Made by a program: the position numbers and the translations under genes. This document shows positions 34,434 through 51,898 of a stretch of 64,000 bases of DNA, one piece after another (within the stretch, counting starts at the first letter, position 1; every line of letters starts with the position of its first letter). The DNA is from Monarcha castaneiventris obscurior (lineage: Eukaryota > Chordata > Aves > Passeriformes > Monarchidae). The notes below the pieces were generated by a model that saw nothing but the letters and a program-made list of their open reading frames with translations, had not been told where the DNA came from and did not search any database. The stretch covers positions 7,192,001-7,256,000 of the forward strand of contig JAMPIT010000174.1 of NCBI GenBank assembly GCA_026261815.1, given 5' to 3'.

Positions 34434-37400
34434 AGGACTCTGCACAGTCCTGCAGCCGCCCGCGTGTCAGAGAAACCCGCCCAAAAACGCAGCTGAATCA
34501 ATCCTGCCTGAAGATTCATAACTCTACTGTCCAACTTAGAATTCTCATTCTACCTGCATACATCATATCCTTTGTCCTTTGTAGTTAATTGTTATCTTCT
34601 AGAACTCTGTCTTCACTGATGGTTTTCCAAAGAGTACTTAAAGAGCAAGGCACACACCAGCATATTGCACAGAGGGGGTCCCATGGTACCCAGATAACAC
34701 CTATGGAGTGATGAGCTACGACAATTAAGCCACAGGACTTTCTGTAAACTGTGATCCCATGTGGAAATCACATTTCCAAGGCAAGAGCAGCTATGAGAGA
34801 CTTCTGCTCAGAATTATCCTCCAGATGAGCTCCTGCCTCACTGGGAAGGGCGGTGTTCCCTCTTGCCCTTTAGAAATGCACACAGAAATGTGGGGGATAG
34901 GGGACACGACCACCCGCCCTTTAGTGGCTTCTACAGGTATCGAGGAGAACAACAAGAATTTTTCCACATGCAGGAGTAGAGAGTTTAAATTCAAGGCAGC
35001 AAGGGTACTAGTCATAGTTCAGAAATAACTAAGCTGCTATGATCAAATGACATAAAAGCAGTGTAAAATGCCTAGATTTTTCTTTTTAAATGATACAGTA
35101 TCTTGGAAAATCTAACTTGTATTAGCCACAGAACATAAAACCTGCATGGATATGAAAGATAAATGGCACATGCAGTGAAATATGCCTCAAGGACTTTCAG
35201 CAAAGATCAAACACACTGAACAGTGATTTTCAAAATCTTGGAGAAAAGGCAGAGATGTGCTACAGAAGTCAGGGAAAAGGAGCAATGTAACTTAATGTTA
35301 TTAGCCGGCCAATGAGAAATAAATGGAAAAATAAATATACTCACAGGTCTAAAGAGGAAAGATTTAAAGCATTAGAGTGCACAAGCAAATAAAATTATGC
35401 AGATACTTGAAAACATACAGACAACTAACAAAATGCAGCTCATTATATGAAAAGAAACTGTCTGCAGATGGTTTTGTGGCAAGTAAACTCTACTGACTAT
35501 GGGAGAAAGAAAAGCAGTTTCTTCACCTGGTGTTTCCAGCCCTGCTGAATAGACAGTGCTGTGGACAGAGCAGTCCTGGGCAATGGTTTCCTCCCCTGCC
35601 AGATAAGTATTAACTTAATCACCCACTCTTGCTTTATCTATAAACACAGAGCTCAGGACTTCCCTGAATTAATCCGTGTTTGGACTGCATGGGGCATTGG
35701 ATGGGTAAAGAACACCATGAACCATCAAGGTTTTTTTCCACTTCTATCACAAACAACAATTTTGCAAGTATTCTGAACTCCCTATAAAACAACTTTCAGT
35801 GTTTGTCTTCTGTTGGAAGATATTTTCAGAATCTCACAATGTATGTTCAATATAAATTATATTCTTTTATTACATGCAGGATCCTTTTGGTAAAACTGTC
35901 TCAGTATAAATCTCTGCCTTCCCTGCATCCACTCCCTTGTGCAGTTCAAGCCAGCAGCAATACCTTCAGTCACCCCTCATTTTGCTAAGCCACCCAAGTT
36001 CTTTCAGTCTTAGAAAATGAGCTCTCTGTGACTCTTAATCACCCAGGTAGTTTGAGTTAATCTTCCACAGGCACTAGTAAATGAGACTGTTGCACAGTGC
36101 TCCAGCAGAAGCCCCCTCTCTCCTTGCTCGGGGGCACAAACACTTTTCTGTCTCTGTTGCACACACACAGGAATCCCCCTGGTCTCTCCCACAGCTTTGT
36201 CAGACACCATCAGGCCAGCTATACAGACACCACAGGTTTTGTCCTTTTTTTAACCTCCAAAGGATGGTATACTGTGAAATAATTTTTTTCACTAATAATA
36301 TTGATTTTCAGTTAAAGCTCAGTCAGTTACCTGCTTTCTAATTAAATCAGTGATTACATGAGTTTTATATCCTTCTAGAGTCATCAAATGCCAGGCCAAA
36401 TACCTCACAGAACCTGAAACTATGTCAAGTCAACTATACAGTGTCAAGTATTATCAGCCCAGTCTTTTGATCAGCTTAAGCACTGGCTAATCAGCAAAAA
36501 CTGACTCCCAAATGACCATGCAGCTTGACATTAACTGTATTGTTCTACTTTAATTCTCCATCAAGAGGGTTCTGCATCAGTCACCCAATCTCTTTTCGTA
36601 GGAATAGAGATAAATGGGTAGGACTATATTGCCATGGCATTCAGACATCTGGACCTCAAACAGTGTTTCAGAGATGACCGTCAATCATTGTCCGTATTAA
36701 GAGAACTCCTTTATCAGCCCTGTCCAAACTGGGTTTGCTGGGTGTTCACAACTGATATAGAAGCTTTAGCAGATGTGACTCAGCACTCCCCTGAGCCCTG
36801 CTGAACTGGAAAGGATTTATTACATGATTAGCATATTAATACTCTCCTGCTTTTTCCCAAATACAGAATACAATTTTGGCTGTTCCTGCTTAATCTTTTT
36901 TTCTCTCTCTCTCTTTTTTTTTTTTCTTTTGATTCATTAGTTGATTCCACATTTCTGCCTGTTTACTTTGGTATAAGCTCTTCTCTCCCTCCTCTGTTTC
37001 AAAAATGCATCACTGTTGTCCACAAGCCTGTGGACCATATTCTGATCCTGTGGCACATTTGCTTTCTTATCACTCCTCTTCAACAGTCTATCTTCTAATT
37101 TATATTACTACCAACTTCTCCTGACTCACATTTGTTCCATATTTTTTATACTTCAATCACTTTTCCTCCAAGCCAAGCTTAACATCTCTCACAGAGCAAA
37201 CTCACTGAGGCCCCCAGCCTCCATAGCCCTTAGCTGTCCTTCCTTACCTGTCAGTATCAGGTCCATAGAGCACCTCAGCTTGTCAGCCCCAGGACTGGAG
37301 AGCTGCAACCCCCTCAGCAGTTCCATCTGAGCCAAGGGAGAGCTGATCCTGACAGTGCTGGGACTGGGACCCCCAGCACACCACCACCCCCACCACAGCT

Positions 37401-38329
37401 GAGCAAACATCTGCTGTCCTGTGGAGGGTACTGGCCCCCCTTTGGCACAAGCTGCTGCACCCTCTCTCTGACTACACCCTGGATCTCCTCAGCACCTTCT
37501 TCAAGGCTGCCTGGCAGCAATAATGGGGCTCAGTTGGGACCAAGGACCTTTGGCCAGGATCTCCTTGCAGATCTTGCTATAAGCTGTCAGATCAGGTGGA
37601 TCCTGCAAGAAGCAGCCACAGCCTCCCATAGCCACCCCTTCCCAAGAGCAGCACCAGACACCCTGGTGTTCCTCAGAGGCCCCCAGCAATCCCAGAAGAA
37701 GCTCCTACAGGATCTTGAATCAGAGCCAGGAATCTGCAGCAGCAAGTGCTGTGCCCGTGGCCACCTCGGCTATCCATGGTCTCTGGCCAGGGAAGAGAGC
37801 AGCCCCTCGGACAGTCCTCAAACCTTCTTCAGCATGAGTTTTAGCTCTTCACTTTCACTGATGATTAACATATCAGCAACAACGTGCAGTCACAGAAAAC
37901 AATTAAAGCTTAAACAGTCAAAGTTAATTGATGAGATTTTAGCAAGCACATGCATTGTCAGGTGCCTGTGCCTTGTTTGCCATCAAGTCATCAAGCTCAA
38001 GGTATGGCACATATGACTGTCCAAAGTGTGCTGGGTGGGGAGAGAGGAAGAGGAAGGGGCTGAGGATGGGGGAGAGGAAGAAGTCACTGCTGCCTCACTG
38101 CACAAAGTGGCCAATGCTGTACCCCCTTGTGACAGTCATTTCATCATTCCCCCATCCCACAGACAAGGCCCGGGGCTGAAGAGCCCCAGCTGGGTATCTG
38201 TGGGTGTGTCCATCCCCATCTCCAGGTGAGGGGGTGTGGCACGGGCTGCCTCTAAATGGAGCTGCTGGGGATGCTGAAGCAGTTGGCTGGTGTTGGTCCT
38301 GGTTCCTGCTGGCTGCCTTGGTCTCTCCC
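34434..38329. other. Non-coding stretch upstream of SYPL1 coding exons
   Basis: A pyrimidine tract (CT then T runs) occupies 36895-36930. From about 37.2 kb the sequence becomes GC-richer but not CpG-rich and yields several overlapping open frames on both strands (for example 37534-38016), none resembling a known protein. Probably the SYPL1 first intron or upstream flank. Confidence 0.5.
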
Positions 38330-42602
<4,273 letters not shown>

Positions 42603-43765
42603 AACACGCCGATATTTTGAAGTGCTTCCATTTTCACATCACACTACCAAGAGCATGGAGCCATTTGGATTCATTTCAATAATAACTGATAATTCATACA
42701 AACTTCTATCTGGTACTATGGTTTGACATAAGGTCTTGGGTAGTCCAACTGAAGTGTTTAATTATAATGAACTACATTATGTCTTTCAAGGTTGTGCAGC
42801 ATTATATTACAGTATTTGAAGAGCAAAATTTGGAGGTTATCTGGATGCTGACCCTTTCCGGTTCTTAAATTAGCCTTATAGGAGGGATGGCTGAGAAGCA
42901 ACGGTATCTGGGTTATTATTGCATCATCTTTAGTTCTGACAAGACTTCTCTGAAAAATGGAAAGTAAATTCAACCAGGGCTTGTGAAAATGCAGTTCAGT
43001 TTCTTCCTATCGCTGATACCCTGCAAGAGTCACCTGAGTAGAATTCATAAGTCTGTCAAAGTTGCAGCCAAGATGTGTAGGTTTCCAGACAGTCCTTTCA
43101 GATCATGTATCAAATCTGCTGCTGGCCCTGTCAGGAAGGACATGACTTCTATGTTTAATATGTTGTTACTCTTTAATGGCTTGGGCCAATATATGAACAA
43201 GGAGATCTGTTGAATGAGTTCACAGCTTCTAGTGTCACTAATATGAGAGCTTGTATATGTGTGCAATAGATGATTTAAATACTTGAAGGAGGTTGGAGAG
43301 GAAGGAAAAATAAAGTAGGGCCCAAAACACTTAAAAATACTGTAGAAATCAAATTTGATATATTCTACTATGGCTTAGGCTTCTTTATATTACTTTTGAG
43401 GTGCATGAATGAAGTTTGTGTGTGTGAAAGGAGATAAGGGGAGATGTCTGAATATGACAAATTCTTCATTGATGCTGTTGAGCTCATTCACTGGGAACAA
43501 TATTTGGGTCTTTTCACGTGGACTCCTTTATTAAGGTGTCTGACTCCCTATGAATTGCCCAGGACAAATGTTTTGACAAATCGAGTAAGAAAGGTGTTCA
43601 GTTTTTTTCTTTTTTGTTTGTTGAAACAGTTTATGATTAAAATAGACATAATAATGTGTATATAATGCAAATTGTAATTGTTCAGTGTGCCAGAGTTATT
43701 GATCTTTTGATGGTAAACTTGAGTCTCAAAGGGTATAATAAAGTCAGAATGACTGCTGCTGAAAG
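42603..43765 (+). other. SYPL1: SYPL1 3' UTR
   Basis: Non-coding sequence after the stop, with AATAAA signals at 43309-43314 and 43737-43742. The end is inferred from the second signal; the first would give a 0.7-kb UTR. Confidence 0.6.
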
Positions 43766-46700
43766 AATGTGTCTTGGGTCTTTACTGCTGCAGCAGTGGA
43801 TGCAAATGCTTTGGCTTTGTAGCTTCTGGGGCATGGCTTTAGCTATTGCTGCCCATGTTGGTTGAAGGAGTTACCTGTGCTACAGGAGGGGCTCTTACAC
43901 TGGGACCCTGTGGTTTTCACAAAGAGGACTATGTCTCACTCCTGTAGGCTAGTGCTGCCTGGTGCTGCTCAGCACTTCTTTCTGCCAGCTCAGAGAAGAG
44001 GCATTTATAACTTGTAACTATCCAGAATTTCACTTGAATTGCCTCTTGGAAGAGGTAAGAAGTGCAATTTGCACTTGTTTGCATCACTGTGCATGTTTAT
44101 TTATTTAAAAATACATATTTAATCATAAAATCTAAAACTCATATTTTCATATTGTCTAAGAAAAAATGGTAATTAAACCTTGGGTTTTCAATCTTTGGCA
44201 TTTAAGGTTACACATGATGTGGCAAAATTTTTTTTATTAATCTTTAATATTTTTTACAGAGCCATGTTCCTGTGTATTTCTTATGAGCTTATCTACTTTG
44301 TCTCAAACAGACCTGCTAGTCATTGGCATGGCCTAGTTATAAAATGGTAATTGTGAGTATTTTTGCATACATGAGAGCAGTAATGGATTAGATCAGTATG
44401 GGGCCTCATTGATGGCTGAGGTCTAGCCAACAAGTGAAACTGAGTTGGAAAGCTTAGCACACTTGACTGATTGTTTCAACAAAAACTTAAGTTTCATATG
44501 CACTCTAAAAGACATCCCTAGTTTCCTTAGGGCTGAAACTTACCCCTATGCTTTTTGTAGAAGAAACAGGTGCATCCCATACCCAGAGTGCTTTTCTTCA
44601 GAAGACAAGGAGATGGAACATGGCAGGCAAGACTATAGCTAGTAAAACAGAGACTCACAAGTAAGTGGTTGTGTTTTGTAGAAATGCAGGCTGCCTTTGT
44701 GTCTGTTTGACAGAGCTAAACACAGAGCCAGGTTGCTGTTAACAGGCCAAGGTAAATGTGATGTCTAGTCCACAGCAAGCAAGATTTTTAAAAAGGAAAA
44801 GTAACCCCATGTGCACTTCTGGCTCATTAGGGTAAAGCTTGTTTCCCTTTGTAGAGGGAGGGATTGATGCAGATTGCTGCAGGCTTTGATGGCTGCTCGA
44901 GTCCTGCAGCTGAGATGAAATGGAAAGCATCATGCAGCAGGAGCAAGCAGCTGCTCTCATTTACCCTGGACACCCACAAAGGGCTGAGCAGACTTTGCCT
45001 TTGAATTAACATCATATTTGTACTGGCAGCACCAAAACATCCAATGTTTTATTTACTCATAGCAGGGGAGGGGGAAGACTGTCTGATTTACCAGCTTTAT
45101 CTTCGCTGCACAAGAATCACCCTTGCTATCAGGAGATGCAGTTTGCTTGATCCCTCTGTACTGAGGGAACAAAGGGCCTGGATCTCTGCCAGCTCTCTAC
45201 AGGTAAGTAATCCTCAGCTGGCAGCAATTTTTCTTGCAGCCATCAGTGGAGCAAGCTCATAAAAATCCTCTCATACTGCAGGAATTATTCTGGTAACAGG
45301 CTATAGTTATGCAGCCCTAGCAAGTCAAGAGCTGTATGATCCTTGGTATGATGCTAGAGAGGGGGATTTTGATCAGAAACCCATGGTGGGAAGAAAGGCT
45401 GTAAGGTGGCAGTGAAGGAAAATAAAGCTGAGGGGGTCAGCATGGGGTAGCAGTAGAGAACTCCTCAGTGAAGAATAGAATCCATTAGCATTAGGAGGTG
45501 TTTAAGGAAGCAAGTATGCTGTGGTTTAGGCTGCTGTGACCAGTGATCTGACGGTCAGGCCTCTGTGACAATGCTGAGAAATGTCTATTCTGTATGTGCT
45601 AACTCCTGGGAGAGTCCCTGCCATGGGAGCTGGTGTGGTGTCAGTGTTGGCTGAGAGCTTTGCCACCAACCTGCAGGAGAAGCAGTAGGAAATCAAATCC
45701 AAGAGAGATCTGGCAATGACAAATCCCCCAGAGCCAGCACTGACAGTGCAGAATGGAATTCCCCTGAGGACTGTGTCCCTTTGGCCCTGTCACCCCAGTG
45801 AGCAAAACCGTCTGCAGCACAGGCTGGGGCTGGGACACTGAAACACCGGCTGACAGGCCAGCAGCACTGCTAGATTTGATTGTACTGGAGCCAAACAGTG
45901 CTTTGTGATGGGTGGTGAATTCCTCAAGGCTGTGGCTCTGCTGCACACCTGGCTAGCAGTGGATGCTGTGGGTGTGGAGCTTTCACTGAAGGTGAGAAAG
46001 AAGACAGATGCCACTTTGATGTGAAGAGCTGTGAGACTGTGGGTTCATCACCTGCTCATGGACACAGGGTAGCTGCAGCCTGTTTATTTTTCCCTATTGC
46101 CTAGAACTGAGCAGCCCATAAGGCTGGGACCATGCTGTGGTTCCCTGTGCTGGTTTGGCTGCCTGCTCTGTGCAAACTCCTGGGGAGTTGGTAGGGTACC
46201 TCATGCTTGGAAACTGCCTGAAGATAGTCCCTGATGCTTCCACAAAGGCCCCACTCTTGAGCAAGTCATGACGGCACATCAAACATTCTGGATCATCATG
46301 GATCATCTACTTTTATTCTTGTGGCAGTATTTAGTATGTGTTCATTCCTAACATATTTGCTGTATCGCCTAAAGCAAAGTTGTCACAGAGACCAGAATCA
46401 GAAGCCAGGTTTTGCTGCTTAATCACCTTGAAATACTAAGCTGAAAAATGAATTAGGCAAAAGAATGCTACAAGGTAGGAGTGCATCCCCATCCCTTAAA
46501 TATTAAGGGATGAGGGAGGTTTCTTCAAGTGTAAGATCCAGTCCATGTACATTAGCAGCATTATAGAGCTGCATTTTAGAGACTGACTCAAATGTGGAAT
46601 TCCCTTCTGTGGTGTCAAGTGAGTCCAGGTGTACCCTTATAAACACCGCCCTCCTACAAACTCTACATATTTAGAACAGGGGAAAAAGAAATTAAAATTT

Positions 46701-47754
46701 CAGACTTGTGTTTTTCACAAGTTTTCCTTATTTTCAGTTGCAGTTTCCAAAAACTTGCCTGTACTCAGTAGCACTCTTCTTGCCTGGCTATTTTGTTTTT
46801 CATCCCAAGTTGGGAAGGCAAGAAATATAGAGCTGTGTTGTGCCATCCTTAAAATTTGTGCCCATGTGGACACAGTCAAAGGTTTTGCCCTTTGTTCCAG
46901 GACAAGCACTCTAGGTGCCAGGGAAATATGTGCCAATCCTGACCATATTTTTCTTTCATTCTTTCCTCAAGGAAATCTACCTCTGTCAGTTCCTATTCTC
47001 AGCTATCCATGTTTTCAGTTAATGTTTCACTGTGGGTTCTGCTTAGCTGACATTGGAATGCTCCCTCAGGCTTTTATTTTTTTCTTCCTTACCTCCTGGA
47101 CCAAACCCATAATAGTAAGAGTATTCTTCTAGCTCTCTAAGTAGGTTCCCTCTCATTCTGCTACACCAGCATTTTTTGCAAATGGTGGGGGTGTATTTGG
47201 ACAGCTGTTTCTCCTAATGCATCAGGCCCATGGAATCAGATTGATTTTTGTTGCTGCCAGGAGATTGTACCTGTTGCTTGCAAGTACCTGCGCCCTAGCA
47301 GCAATGGGTGGTTTGTACTTGCTATTACATCCTGTCAACAATTGAGCAACTCCTCATTTATTCATAAAACATGCTCTGTCTTTTCTTGGCTTGTGACTTC
47401 ATGTTATTGCTCCAGCTGCGTTTCCTCCTTACCTGTCTGTGCAGCCATTTGACTTAATGCAGTCATGGAGGAGGCTGTATGCTGGCACCTTACTCACAAT
47501 CTGAGTAAAAACCAGTACTAGCCCAAGCCTTAATCAATTCATCTGTTTCATTTCAATATAATTCAAAGTTTGAAGTAGCCCACACTCAAGTCCAGAGTTA
47601 TTGCTTTCTGTGGCCTAAGATCAGCAGCTGAATCCCCTGGGTTATTTCTTGTCATGTAAAGCAGTAATCATTTTATGTGCTGTGCCCCCCTGTCTTGGGA
47701 TGGTATTCTATCTGTTGTTATACATGCTGCTCTTCCCAGCTTCTTTTTATTTTC
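43766..47754. other. Intergenic region, no gene seen
   Basis: About 4 kb downstream of SYPL1. Open frames on both strands (the longest 46629-47132) have no recognisable domain. A 21-bp near-palindrome (9-bp arms, ATA loop) lies at 46491-46511. No RNA gene or element identified with confidence. Confidence 0.55.
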
Positions 47755-48200
47755 TCATTTATACATAACAGCCCCTAAATCATCTTCCTCTGGTGACTTC
47801 AAATCTAATTCTCCACCACTTTCTGCAGATACAGCAGTTATTTTTAATTTTTGCATCCCAATCTGCTTTTGCAAGCATCTAATTTTAGCTTCACATTTAA
47901 TATGATCAGGTTCCCTTAGAGCTCTCCTTTGCTCTGGGGTGAATGGCTGCACTATGCATGCTAATCCTTCTGCTGGATTCTCCTGCTTTATGCTTCTGTG
48001 GCTTTTCTTTCCCTTTTTCTGAATTGAAAATACTATATTTCACTATTACCTTTATGAGCCACTAGACTGTACTCCTTTCCAAGTTTTGTAGTATTTTCTT
48101 TTTAAACAGCTTTCAGATCAGAGAAATTATTTTCTGCTTTTACACTGGCTCTAGCAGAACAAAGTGTTTTAGCTGCTGCCTCAACAGTCACATTAATACA
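47755..48200 (-). pseudogene. Possible decayed retroviral gag-like fragment
   Basis: The minus-strand frame 47755-47952 is charged and coiled (PFTPEQRRALRE, LQKQIGMQKLK, then an acidic GGELDLKSPEEDD), a composition seen in linker parts of retroviral Gag polyproteins. Sequence on either side has stops and no identifiable capsid, zinc-knuckle, protease or polymerase motif. No flanking LTR pair was found. This is a weak call by composition; chance is a real alternative. Confidence 0.2.
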
Positions 48201-51170
48201 GGAATTGTATCCTCAGGTTTCATTTCATAATCACTCTAAAATAGCTAGAGAACACTTATTCTATATTGTGCCTGACTCTATGAGCTGAAATGGCACACCT
48301 CTTCTTCCACAGAGAGGTGGCTGTAGCATGGAAGATCTCAGGGGTGGTATTTTGTAGATTCTCTTACATGCTCAGATTTTCAGTTGGCATTTGGGTGGCA
48401 TTAGTGGCTTGTCGAGGTCTCTGCCTGCAGTGGCATAAAGATTGCTGTCCACCAAAGAAACAAAAGACTGTGCAAACTGTAGAGGACAGATGCTGGCCAT
48501 CTAATGAAAAAAAAAATCTTTTTCTGGTACCATGCACCAGCCTAGTCTGCATACAGCAAAAGGAGACTGTGATGCCTTGAGACTGAGTTTGGCCTACTCT
48601 TACACATGGGCTTCATGGAATATTGCACCAGGTGATTTCCCTCTCTTCAAAAGGGCCAGCGTTGGCTCTGGGCCCTTTACTGACACGGTGTGCTTCTACT
48701 GCCCTGGAACAGGTCCTGTTTACACCATGGAAACAGCCAGCAGTTCAACTGGGCATTTCACTTTGAGCTGACCAGCAAACAAAAGATCCCTGATCAGAAG
48801 CAGAAGAGGAGAGAAAGGGACACAAAATTCTAATAATGAGTGCAAAGGAGAAAAACTGTGATAGATTTCTTCAAGATGCAGCAGCTCAGAGCCAAACTTG
48901 GGGTTTTCAGAGGTTCCCAGTAGTGACTGTGGCACTCAAGGCATCTTTATGACAGTGTACAAGACATGATCCCAGGCACAACACCAGCAGTACCCCTGGA
49001 GAGGACTCACACAGAAATTGGCATGGTACTGGGAAAGTCTCTTCCTAGAAGATCATGAATGCAGGTAGATCAAGCAATTATGGTTAGAGAATAAAATAGT
49101 ATGTGCTAGTAGAGGAGATGAGGGTGATTATTTTTAGCTGTAGTTTCCACAGAGACTGTGCATCAAAAGTAATGAGAAAGGACTGGCAGGCACAGGAGGC
49201 TTTTTGCATTCAGCTCCATGAAGAGCATCTCGAGAATGAAGCTAGACCAAGAAATGAATTTGAGAAATACTTTGCTAAGTAAAAAAGCCAAAGGGCCTGT
49301 ATTTCCTTCTTGTCCTGAGGCCCTGAAAGCTCTTAATCAATGAAGTAATTTAATTTTGAACTTTATGATTGTCTGGTTTAATGTGTGGCCAATGTGGGCA
49401 CTTCAGAGCTTTCAACATTTTCTTGCTGGAAATAGGGCAGGACTGCTGGAAACTTGGAAGATTTCTTCTTTTCTCTTCAAGAGGCCAAGGACTTATTTTT
49501 CCATGAGCTGAGTAGTTACTTGTATGGATTTACAGCAAGTACAATAGGCCTCCAGGCAGGAATGATGGAGTTTTACTGGCCACACGTATGTGCTGGTGCA
49601 CGAAAATGGGCAGGAAGGATCAGTCCCTTCTGGATTAATCCCTTGAGCTACAATTTGGTTGCAACCACCTGTCATGACCTACAGCTAACAAAGCTGAAAG
49701 GACAGTGAATCTTTCATGCAAGAAGAGCCAGCAGAGTGATTACAGCCTAGTTCTGGCTGGAGGCACCCTGGGGCTGGTTGCTGCTTTGTTTTGTTAAGTG
49801 GGTAAGTTCATGCTCTTTTAACTCGGTGGAAAAAGCTTCTGGTTCAGTGATGGGGCAGGATCTCTTCAGGAGCATGTAAGAATATGGTGTTGATTCAACA
49901 CTGGCACTGCATCAGGGAATTCCTGTCCTGACTTAAAGTGTCAGAACAACACTGAAATGCTGTCCTGAACTGTTACTTTAGTTCTTTGTTCATCTGAGCT
50001 GGCTCCCCCACTCCGTGTGCAACAGTGGTGGGGAGGGGACAAAAGGGTATAAGGTACATGCTAGAGCTCTGCTGGTCCTGGAGGGTGCGCTAAAGTGGGT
50101 TAGCTGTCAGCTGTCCCACAGACACCATCCACCCTGTGCAGGCAGACAGGGACAGCTACACCAGTGCTCTGCTCACTTCCCCCTTCTCTCTCAACCCCTC
50201 CAGCACCAGGGGTTGGCAGGATGCCAAAACACATCCTGGCATCAGGCAAAGTTGTTTGGGAAATTCCTCACTGAGGTTTATATATCACCGAGCTTGACAT
50301 GTTGCTGTTGGGACTCTGGGCAGGCTCAAATGGGCAGGGATCTCCCTGGGCAGGCTCAAATGGGGTGTTCAGACTTTTGGGGTAGTGATTGACAGAACAA
50401 GGTGTCAAACTTCAGATGCTTTCAGAGCTGGGTAGTGGCCGAATGGGTGAGGTTTCTTATCTGGATCTTAGTCCTCACATTTTAATATTTCATAGCAAGC
50501 AAATACTACTGTATTTTGGTATAGGGACTAGGAAATACCCTTTGGCAGAAGGTCACTGGCAGAAACTGGTGTCCATTTTGATCTCTTTGAATGCTGATAC
50601 TTTCCTAAACTTTTTTTTCCCCCTGAAATTTTGGGGGTGTCTGATTTCATAGATGCTTCTGCCACAGGCTGCACGCTTTTACATCTGTAAGGATGTTTCA
50701 GAGTAAGTGTATTAAACAGCTAGCTCTGGCGCTGGTGGTTAACACAGAAACCTCAGCCTCCTCTCTAGGTGTCAGTGTGGTTATACTGCTTGCATGAAGT
50801 AGGAAGATGTGATCAGGCTGGATATTGCAGGGAGGAGCTTTTAGAAATTCAGTGTGAAAATTGATTGAGTATGGTTTCTTCTTGCTTTGGTGTCCATGGC
50901 TGTGCAGAGAACAGACAGAGCATCCTGCCCTGCCTGCCGGCTGCATCCAGTCTGTGCGGATGTAAAAGAGTAGGTGATGATGTACAGGAGCACCCATCCT
51001 GTGTCTCAGATAAACAGCAAGAACGGGTCCAGTTCGGTGTGGCAAAGGAAAGAGCTCAAAGCAAACAGAAAATAGGTCATTTGATCGTTCCTGGAGTGAC
51101 CCAGTGTGCTCTGCAACGGATTAATCCTATAAGGGGATCATCTCTCTCTGGATACGGCTGCATTGCTATG
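48201..51170. other. Intergenic region, no gene seen
   Basis: Mixed-composition DNA. Contains a 20-bp direct repeat starting ctgggcaggctcaaatggg at 50316 and again at 50346. Small open frames only. Confidence 0.55.
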
Positions 51171-51179
51171 GTGCCTTAG

Positions 51180-51870
51180 GGTCCGGCTCTTTTTCCTCGC
51201 TTTTCTCAAATTTACTTTTCTGCCTCACGCTGTCTCCCGGGCCCTGCAGCCGCCGCTGCTCGGGCCCTGTGCCGGTGCGGGCAGCCCGAGAGGAGCCCCC
51301 GGGGCCCGGGGCTGCCTGTCCCGGCCGGGCGCTGCGCTCGGTGCTGCCGCGGGCTGCGGCAGCCGCAGGGGGCTCCCAGGGCGGGGTAGGCCGGAGCCCC
51401 AGGCAGGGGTAGGCCGGAGCCCCAGGCAGGGGTAGGCCGGAGCCCTGGGGCAGGGCTGGGGGAGCCCTGGGGCAGGGCAGGCCGGAGCCCCGGGCAGGGC
51501 AGGGGCAGCCCCGGGCAGGGCTGGGGGAGCCCCGGGCAGGGCAGGGGCAGCCCCGGGCCGGGCTGGGGCAGGCCGGAGCCCCGGGAGCGGAGCAGGGCTC
51601 AGCGGGGCTGTTCGCACACCCCGCGGCCGCGCTGCCCTGTGGGGGGAGCGCCCTGCCTCCGCTTCCCCGGCTCAAGCGCTGCCCAGCCCCTGCCTCCCCT
51701 CTTTGCCAGCAGCGTCCCGAGAGAGTGTCAGCTGAGCAGTCACTGTCCGGACGGCACAGAGCCCCTCCTGCCATCGCTTTCAGCACCTGCAGGAAAGGAC
51801 AGATGGCTGGAGTGAACTGGGACCGGGCCAGGGAAAGGCGGTGCTGGGGCTTCTCCACCCCCTGGGTCCG
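51180..51870. promoter_or_regulatory. Orphan CpG island between SYPL1 and CDHR3
   Basis: Very high G+C with frequent CpG, strongest at 51225-51760, and sharp AT-rich borders. Both neighbouring genes converge on this interval, so it is not at a known gene start. It could be the promoter of a non-coding RNA, an enhancer-type island, or GC enrichment driven by the minisatellite it contains. The 230-codon minus-strand open frame (51166-51858) is Pro/Gly/Ala-rich from the repeat and is not accepted as a gene. Confidence 0.6.
51382..51594. repeat. GC-rich minisatellite, 23-bp unit, decaying rightward
   Basis: The word taggccggagcccc recurs at 51387, 51410 and 51433, an exact 23-bp period. To the right, variants built from gggcagggc and ggagccccggg continue to about 51594 with irregular spacing. 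G-runs every few bases on the plus strand could form G-quadruplexes. Confidence 0.88.
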
Positions 51871-51898
51871 GTATGGCCAGGGGTGCTCATGTTGTTAC

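Noticed and set aside
46629..47132. 167-codon plus-strand open frame
   Set aside because: No domain or family resemblance, composition like flanking non-coding DNA, no promoter or splice context.
49454..49708. 84-codon plus frame and a Cys-rich minus frame in the same place
   Set aside because: Briefly considered as retroviral pol, but no RT, RNase H or integrase motif could be placed.
51166..51858. 230-codon minus-strand open frame, the longest in the window
   Set aside because: It is Pro/Gly/Ala/Arg-rich because it runs through the GC minisatellite; repeated peptide blocks simply mirror the DNA repeat, and other frames are open there too.
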